From contig NZ_UTIQ01000084.1 in NCBI RefSeq assembly GCF_900582625.1, positions 124,001 to 188,000 of the forward strand: a DNA stretch of 64,000 nucleotides. The letters run 5' to 3'. The DNA comes from Pseudomonas viridiflava (GTDB lineage Bacteria > Pseudomonadota > Gammaproteobacteria > Pseudomonadales > Pseudomonadaceae). This document shows positions 12,401-21,400 of the stretch, piece by piece (within the stretch, counting starts at the first letter, position 1; each line of letters starts with the position of its first letter). The notes below the pieces were generated by a model. The model did not search any database. It was given only the letters and a program-made list of their open reading frames with translations, and was not told the origin of the DNA. The position numbers and the translations under genes are program-made.

Positions 12401-15400
12401 CCCAGACCGCCGGTGCCGGTGATGGCTTTCACCGTGACCGCCGGCGAGGTGTTGAGGTTTTGCGCCACGGCGTTGAGCGTCAGACCGTTGGTGGTCAGGC
12501 TGCCGCCCAGCACTTCTGCGATTACCCGAGCGTTGGACAAGGTGTAGGCGATGCCCGCGCCAAACGCGGCGCCGCCAACCACGGCGCTGCCCGCCAGGTT
12601 GCTGGAATAGAGCTTGTCGCTGGCCGTGACGCTGCTGGCGCCGTTGACCTTGACCGTGCTGGCGCTGACGCGGGCAACGGTTTCCTGCTTGTAATTGGTG
12701 TTCTGCAGGCGCGACTTCACCGCCACGTTGCTGGTGGCCGTGTTCAGGCGCGTGGTGTCGCTGCTGTTGCTGGTGGTGGTCAGCGTGGCGCGGTCGCCGT
12801 TGGCCGGCTGATTGACGGTTTGGTAATCGAGGTTGGCGTTGCTGTGCGAGCCGAGTTTGTCGCTCAGGCTCAGGGTGCCGTTGCCGCCGTTGTCGAGTTC
12901 GTCCAGCGGGTTGCTGCCTTCCTGGGTCAGCACGCCGGAACCGAGCAGCAACAGGCCGATGCTGCCGCCCAACGCCGAATTGCCCGAGAGGCTGGCGGTC
13001 ACGGTTTTCAGCGTGGCATCCACTTCGCGTTGGGCGTCGACGTTCAACTGGTTTTTCAGGTACGCGGTGCTGTTGAGCAGTTGCGCGCGGGTGGCGCTGT
13101 TGGCCACCAATACGCTGGCCGCTGCGCCGACTGAAGCGCCGGCGCCGGCCGCCACCGAGCCGCCCACCAACAGCGCATCGAGACGGTCTTTGGCGGTAAT
13201 GCTCAGGCCGCCGGCATAGATAGAGCTGGTGCCGATATCGGCGTAACCGACGCCGGCTTCGGTGGTGTTTTCCAACATCACCACGGCGGTGGAACCGGCC
13301 ATGGCCGCGCCGCCGCCCGAAGCGCTGGTAGCGGTGGCGAGAATGCCGGTGTTGGTGCTGGCGTCCACATCGACCTGGCCGCTGCTAGCCACGCTGGTGC
13401 GTGCGCCGCCGCTGGCCTGTTCGCCGATCCAGGCGCGAACCAGGCTCTGGTTGCTGGCATAACCGACGCTGGCGCCAGCGCCGACCGCGCCGCCGGACAA
13501 GGTGGCGACGTTAGGTGCAAGACGGTTCAGCGATGCCGCGTTGAGCTTCAGCGAACCGACGTCGAGTTTGCTGCCAGTGTTCACCAGCGCCTGCGTGCTG
13601 CCTTTAAGAATCAGCACACCGCCGCTGCCGGCGACGCCAACAATGCCGCCGCCCAGGGTGGTGACGATGTCACTCGCCGCTTGCGTGGAGTTGGCGCGAA
13701 CCAGGGTTTGGCCCCGGCTGTTGAGCGTCACGTTGCTCAGACGCGCGGTGGTGGCGCGGTCCATGATCACCGTGTCGATGGCGGCCGCAACGGCCGCAGC
13801 GCCTAGCGACACCGCGCCGCTGAACACACCGCCAAAGGTGAAGCTGTGGCTGGACGCCGCCACGCTGACTTGCTGCCCGGTGATGGCGGCGCTGGCGTTG
13901 CCGGCGTCCTGGTTGATCTTGGCGTCGTCGATATACGCCGTGGTTTTACCGCTGACCAGGCTGGTGTTGCTCAGGCCGGATACGGCAGCGCTGGCAATCG
14001 GCACCAGCGACACCGCCGTGCTCAGGCTCAACTGGCCGAGCTGCTGCAGGGAACCGGCGCGAACGGCGATGCCGTGCACGGTTTCCAGGCCGGTTTTCAG
14101 GTCCAGCACCGGGTTGAACTGTTCGGCATCGGCCCAGGCGTTAACGTCGGGTGCGTTGCTGAGAATGCCGTTGTCCACCGACAAGCCGTTGGTGCCGCCG
14201 CCCAAGGCGTCGACCCGCGTGGCAGCGCCAGCAATGCCGGCCTCGGTGGTGCTTTCCAGTTGGTTGACCGACACCAGGCCGGCCACGGCGGCGGTGCCGC
14301 TGCCGGCAACCACCATGGCGCCGGAGCGGATCACGTCGCGGTTGTTGGCGAGCACGCCGACGTCTTCGCTGGCCTTGACCAGCGCGCCGCCATTAATCAG
14401 CGCCTTGGCGGCGGTTTGAATCAGGTTGGTGGCGATACCCGCCGACACCGCAACGGTGCCGGAGAAGCCGGCCGAGATCGACGCCGAGTTGATCGCGGCG
14501 TCGGAACCGGCCGTTACCAGCAGTTGCTTGACGGTCCAGGTGCTGAGGTCTTTGTTGCCCGACAGGCGCGCTTCAATCTGGTTGGTGATGCGGTTAACCG
14601 CGGCGGCCACACCGACCGCCACGCTGCCAGCGCCCACGGCGCCACCGGCCAGCGAGTTGATGGTGGAGGCGTCTTTGGCGGTAATCGCTACGTTATCGGC
14701 GCTGCCTTTGCTGGTGTCGATGGCAGCCGTGGTAACGGCGCCAATCAGGTTGGTGGTGTTGGAGAACACCGCCGCGCCCGTGCCGGCACCGGCGCCGCTG
14801 AGGGCCAAGGTGTCGATTTGCGCGGTGGTCAACGCCGACACCGTGAGCTTGGTGAAGGTGGCGTTGGGGTCCAGGGTCAGGCTGCTGTTTTCGATCAGCG
14901 CCCTGCGTTCCTGGGTGATCTGCGTGACCGCCACGGCGCCAGCACCTGCACCGTTGCCAGCGCCTTGCACGTTACCGGCCAGGGTTTTCACCGTGGCGGT
15001 GCCGTCTTCGACCAGCACGTTGACGGTGTCGGCGCCGGTCAGGGTAACGCCGCTGAGCGTTGCCAGGTCTTTGCCTTCCAGCAGGTTCACGGCCACCGAA
15101 GCGCCGACGGCGGCATTGCTCGAACCGCCCGCGCCCACGGCAGCGGAACGTACCGTCATGGAGCCGCGTGCTTGCACGTCGAGTTGCTCGGCGATGGTCA
15201 GGCTGCTGCCAGAAATGCGCGCGTCGCGGGTCAGGGTGATCAGGCTGTTGGCGTCTGCCGCGCCCACCGACAACCCACCGCTGCCGGTGATGGTGGCGGC
15301 CAGGGCGTTGATGGTGCGGTTGCCTTCTACGCGTACATCCAGCGAATTGGCGCTGAGGCTGCCGCCGATCACCGAAGCCGTTTCGGTGCCTTTGAGCACG

Positions 15401-18400
15401 CTGGTGGTGACCGCGCCGTTGACGGCGATATTGCCGCCGCCGCCCGCCGTGACGGCGATGGTATTGATTTCCTGATTGGCGCCGGTGCGCACCACGGCGT
15501 CATCGAAACCGGTCACGGTGGAACCGCTGATGGTGGCGGTGCGGTCGGCGTTGATGATGTTCACCGCCGAGGCGGCGCCGAACGAGCCGTTGCCGCCGTA
15601 GGTGACGGCGCCGGCCAGCGAGCCGATGGTCAGGCCATTGCCGCTGCTGGCTTTAACGGTGAGGTCGGCACCGCCGGTTTGGGTCACGGTGCTGCCGGTG
15701 ATGCCGGCATAGTCTTGACCCAGAATGACGTTGTTCACCGACGAAATATTCACCGCACCGCTGCTGGCGCCGGCGCCGCCCACGGCGATGCCGTAGATTT
15801 CGCCGTCCAGGCCGCTGAGTACGGTGAGATCACCGCTGAGGTTTACCGTGCTGTTGCTGAGCAACGCGCTGCGGGTGCCGCTCAACTGGTTGTAGGCGAA
15901 CGCGGCGCCAATGGCTGCGCCGCCGTCGGCCAGAGAAATATTGCCCGCCGCCGACCAGATGCTGTTACCCAGGCCCGGCTGGCTGGCGTACACGCTGAGC
16001 GCTTTGGCGGTGAGGGTGCTGTGATCCAGCAGCGCCTCGGTGGCGCCCGCGATGCGGTTGTAACTCACCGAACCGGTGAGCGCAGTGCCGCCGGAACCCG
16101 CTGCGCCCGCCACGGCCACGCTGCCAATCTGGCTTTGTTGCGCGGCCACGATGGCCGCGTTGCCGCTCAGGGTGGCGGTGACGTAAGCCAGCTGCGCCTG
16201 CACGGTTTGTTCGATGTCAGTCAGCGCCACAGCGCCGCCGATGGCGCCTTTGCCACCGAAGGAAATTGCCCCCGCCAGCGAGTAATAACCGCCGGCTTTC
16301 TGTGCCGACAGGTCCAGCGTGCCAGCCTGAATGCTCAGCGGTTGCGCGGCGCTGCCGAGAATTTGCGCTTTGACCGTGCCACGGTCGACCACCGCAGTGC
16401 CCGAACCCAGCGAAGCTCCCTTGCCGGAACCGGCAAAACCCACGGCGGCGGCCAACACTTCGGTGGCGTTATAAGCGGCCACTTTCAGCGCGCCCGTGAG
16501 GCTGGTGCTGACGTTGGCCATGCTCGCCAGGTAATCGCTGCCGGCGTAGATCAAACCAAACGCCGCGCCGCCTGCGCTCTTGCCGCCGATGGCCACAGAA
16601 CCGGCGATGCCCAGAATCGCCTCGCCCGACACCTTGCCGTCGAACAGCGAGTGGGTGGTGCCGTCGTACTGGCCGTCGTTATCGGTATCGCTGCCATCGG
16701 TGGTGGTGGCGTTAACGTCGATGCTCGACAGGCTGTCTTCGTAGCCGAGGTCGGCGCCAGCCAGGGTGCCGGCGGCATTGGTGTCGAATTTGCTGTCCAG
16801 GTCGGTAAGGCTGGAGACGCTGCGCGCCTGCACATTCACCGCACCGCCCGTCAGGCTGGAGGTTTTCAGGCTACCGCCACTTGGCGTGTAGCCGTCGACG
16901 CGGGCGCTGACTTGGTTGTCGAGCACGCCGGCAAAAATCGACGCGGCGCCTGCTTCGCCCGAAGTGGCAGCTACGCCAAGGGCGGCGAGCAAGGTTTGCG
17001 TGGCGCTGTAGGCACCGACGTCCAGCGTGGCGAACGCGCTCGCCGTGCTGCCCAGCCATTCGGCTTTGATGGCGTTGGCGATATACGCCAACGTCACCGA
17101 GGCGCCGACGGCGCTGCCGCTAGCGCCTTTGGCGCCGGCAAACGCACCGCCGCCAATCAGCGAGCGCGAGCGATCATAGGCCAGCACTTGAACCGTGCTT
17201 GGCGCACTGGCGCGACCGGAGATGGTGCTGTTCTGCACCCGTGCCACGGTGCTGTTGGTGAACTGCCCGTACGAGCCCGAAATGGCTTTCGCATCGTTGG
17301 ACACCGAACCCGCTGTCGCAGCAGCCAGACCCAGGCCCATGGCGATCAGGTCGCCATCGGTGGCGGCGTACACCTTGAGCAGGTCGTTGTTATTCAGGGT
17401 GGCGTTTACCACTTCGGCGGTGGTGACGTTGGCCAGGGCGTTGGCGGCGATGGCGCCGGCCAATGCAGAGCTGGTCTGCGACTGGTTGCCGTTTTTCGCC
17501 AGGGTGATGGCGCCTGCGCCTGAACCGGCGAACTGGTGCGTCTGGTTCAGCGCCAGCACGTTGACCTTGCTGCCTTTGACGGCCGGGTCGCGTGGGTCGA
17601 GCACGATATCGCCGAGGCGCGCGCGGGTGGTTTGCCGCGACACATTGATGCTCACCGAACCGGCCACGGCCAGCGACGACTGCGGCACCTCACCGGTGCG
17701 CGTCGGGTCGTCGTCGAGCATGTTTTTAACTTGGTTCCACTTGGCTTTGGCTTCGGTCAGCACATCGCCCAGGCCCTGAGTGATGGCGCCCAGCAAGGAG
17801 GTGGCCTTGCTGGCGGCGCCGCCCGAGGCGTCTTGGTTCGCGGTGGCGGCGTCCTGCTTTTCCTTGTCTGTGCGCGCCACGGCGCCGGCCAGGGAAAACG
17901 CACCGCTCTGCCCGCTGGATACCGCTTGCATGTCGAGCTCATCGACATTCCAGGTCGACGACACACCCAGCACGCCGGGGATGCTCAGGGCGCGCCATTG
18001 GCGGTTGTCGCCAATCAGCGCCTGCACGTCGGTCTTCACATAATTGACCGCAATGCCGGCACCGACGCCGGTGTCTTCGGAGAAGCCCAGCGCACCCGCC
18101 GCGCTCCACAGGCCAAGGATGTGCTTGGCATCCATGTCGACGCGATCAGCTTTGACCGTGGCGCCGTTGTTGATCGAGGCATTCACCGTGGTGTCGATCA
18201 GGGCCAGCACCAGCGAGCCATTGCCCGCCGCGCTCGGGCCTTTGCCGGCAGACGGACTGATGCCGATGAGCAGGTCTTTTTCCTTCGCCGCCACCGACAC
18301 GCTTTTGCTGGTGACCTGCGTGCCGGCGCCAATGCCGGCGACCGCCGAGCTGTCGTGCAGCATGATGTTCAGGCCCGCACCCACGGCGCTGCCCTTCTCG

Positions 18401-21400
18401 GACTTGGAGCCAAACAGGGCGATGCTGAAGTTGCCCGCCACGGCCAGACGCTCGACGCGGTTTTCGGCCAACAGGCTGACCGGAGCCGCCCAGTTGTTGC
18501 TGCCGTTGGCGGGCGTGGTGTTGCTCCAGTTATCGGTTTGCAGCGTCCACAGTTTCAGCAGGTTGCCGTTGGTGTCGAGGTCGCGCCACAGCTCGCTGCT
18601 CCACGCACCGGTGCCGGTGGTGGTGAGGCTGCTGTTGTCGCCGACCCAGGCGGCAGCGTTGATGTCGTTCTTCATCACCGACACGGCGCCGGCCAGGCCG
18701 AGCTTGTCGGCATCGCCGGTGGCGTTGGCGTATTGGCTCGGCAAGTCGCCTGGGCTGCTCACGGCCTTGGCCATGTCTTTGAGGCCGTTGTACCAATCGC
18801 TCAGCGAACTCCACTCGTTCTGGCTACCAAACGAAACGGCCGCTTTGTCGTTAATCGGCACTTCGTTTTTGGCGCCCACGCCGATGTGGCTGGCTTTGAC
18901 GGTGACGTTGTCGCCGATCAGCGCCTTGGTGTTTTGCTGCAACTGGCTGTAGACCATGGCCACGCTCATGGAACGCGCGGCGGTGTCTTTTTCTTTGACG
19001 TTGGAATTGATCGCGCTGGAGGCCGTGTTGCGCAAGCTGGCCTGGTATTGCAGGGCTTGCACACTGACGTCGCCGCTGACATCCACGCTCAGCGAATTGC
19101 TGCTCGCCGCGCCCAGCAGCGCTTGCGCATTGTGCTCGGCCAGGGTGATCGCGACCGCCGAACCCACACGCAGCTTGCTGCCATTGGTGGGCTGCGCTTC
19201 GTCGAGGGTAATGCCCAGCAGGCTGGTGATTTTCGGCGTGATAAAGCTGATCGAGGGGTTGGTCAGCTTGGAAACCAGGAAGTCGAACGAGCCCTTGCCC
19301 ACCTTCACTTCGGCCTTGGTGGCTTGCTCGTAAATGATGTCGACGGCGCTGACGTTAAGGTTGCGGCCTTTGCTCAGGTCGGCATTGAATTGCGCCTGGG
19401 TGCTGCTCTCGAACATCGACAAGGCCAACGCCGGACCGCCGCTGGCGCCCAGGCCGATGGCATCGAACGACACGTTGTTCTTCAGAGTTTGCTCGGCTAC
19501 CGCGCGGGCAGTGATGTCGCGCGTGACGTCAACTTGCGCGCCCTTGTTCACCGTTACGTGGGTGTCCAGATCGGTCACGCCCATGCCAAAGGCAAAGCCC
19601 ATGGTGGTCAGTGCATTGCCGGCAGCGTCGTGGCTGTTGACCGCCTTGGTGTCCAGGTCGAGCGTGTTGTCGCTGGTGGCTTCGAGCAGTAAATCATTGC
19701 CGGCGGTGAGCTTGGCGCCGCTGGCCACTTCCACCGAGGTCTCGCCTTTCAGGCTGCCGTAAGTCAGACCCAGACCAAACGGAATCAGGCTGTTGAGGCC
19801 TTCAACTTTGCCGTTGATATTGCTGTCGATTTGCCGGGTGCTTGCGGCGGTCACGCTGAGGTTATTGCCGGCTTTGAGATCGGCGCTGGCCGCGACTTTG
19901 ACGGTGGCGTCGGAGCTGACAATTTGCAGGCCGATGAAATCTTGCAGCGCCAGCAGCTCACTGAAGTTCGCCGGGTTGGCCGTCAGCATCGATTTGAAAT
20001 CGTCGCGGTTGTAGGTGTTCAGCGACTCGTACAGCGTGCTGAACGCCGACACGTTGTCCAGACTCAGCAGGCTGCTGGCCCACAGCGGTTTGATGATCGC
20101 CTTGCTGCGCGCATCGATAACGATGTCGCGGCCACGGATCAAGCCGCCGACATTGACGCTCGCGGTGGCGGTCGTCCAGCCAGCCAACTGCTGGTCGGTG
20201 GCGAACGCTTGCACGGTCACGTTGCCGGCCTTGCTGGCGTCGGTGCTGTGGCTGGCGTCCAGGGTGGAGCCGCTTTCCAGGGTGACGCTGGCAACGCCCA
20301 GGCCGCCGGCAAAAATGGCGCGCGGGGTGGATGGCAGCAAATTCAGGTTCGCGGCGGTGGTGTTGTCGTCACCGCAGAAGGTGCAGCTGATGTCGCTCAG
20401 CGCTTGCACGGTGATGTCGCCCGCCTTGCCGGCGCCACTGGCGGTGGTGCTGACTTTGGCGCCGCTGGCCACGGTAATGCTCGGCGCTTCGACGATCACG
20501 TCACCGGCATCTTTGCCGGCCGCGCCGCTGGTGTTGACTAGTGCGCCGCTCTTCAACTCGACCTTTTTCGTGCTGGCGATCTGCACGTTGCCGCCCGAGT
20601 TGTCGGCCATCAGCGCGGCCAACTCACCGCTGACCTCCACGCCGTTTTCGCCGACGATCTTGATCGAGCCATTGGCTTGCGCCAGACCGGTGCCGACGCT
20701 CACGCCTTGCAGGTTCACGGTGTTGACGAACACCGTTTCGGCCGCCGAGGTGCCGGCTTGCAGCGAGGCGCCGGAAGCGACCACGGCCGAGGCGGCGAAC
20801 AAATTGATCGAGCCGGAGGTGTTGACCGTACCCTTGATTTCCACCGTGCCGCTGCCGCCGTCGAACTGGCCGGTAGTCAGCGCCGTAACGGCGGCCGTGG
20901 CTTCGGCACTGGTGCCACCGTGGGCGATGGTGGCGAGGTTGCGCATGTCGGTGGCGGTCGGTGTGGTGACCACCAGACTGCCGACGTTAACCACACCGCT
21001 GGCCCCGACGACCAGACCGTTAGGGTCGGCAAAAATGATGTTGCCGCCAATCTTGCCGGCCGAGATGCCATTGAGCGTGCCGTTGATTTCGGCCTTGGCG
21101 TTGTGCACCAGGTTGACCAGATTCGCCGCGCCCGTGGGCACGTACAAATTCACGGTATTGCCCTGGCCAACCACGAAGTTGCCGAAGGAGTTGAAACCGG
21201 TATTGCCATGCACCGTGGCGGTGGTGATATCCGTCACCGTGGCGCTGGTGTTAGCGATGTTGGTTGCCGTGGTCATGCCCGACACCGAACCGATGCCGGC
21301 GCCAAAGTTGCCGTCGTGCACGGTAATGTTGTTGCCAGCGGCGGTCGCCCACGCCGGAATCACGCCGAGGCTGGCGAGCAGCGCGGCGGTGATACGGTTG

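Noticed and set aside
8977..13134. Very long open frame on the plus strand opposite tpsA (and another at 13846–17523)
   Set aside because: They are mirror frames of a GC-rich, repetitive Gly/Ala/Val/Thr coding sequence. The products are odd His/Gln/Gly/Ala-rich strings without domains, signal peptides or ribosome sites, while the opposite strand encodes a coherent TPS exoprotein.
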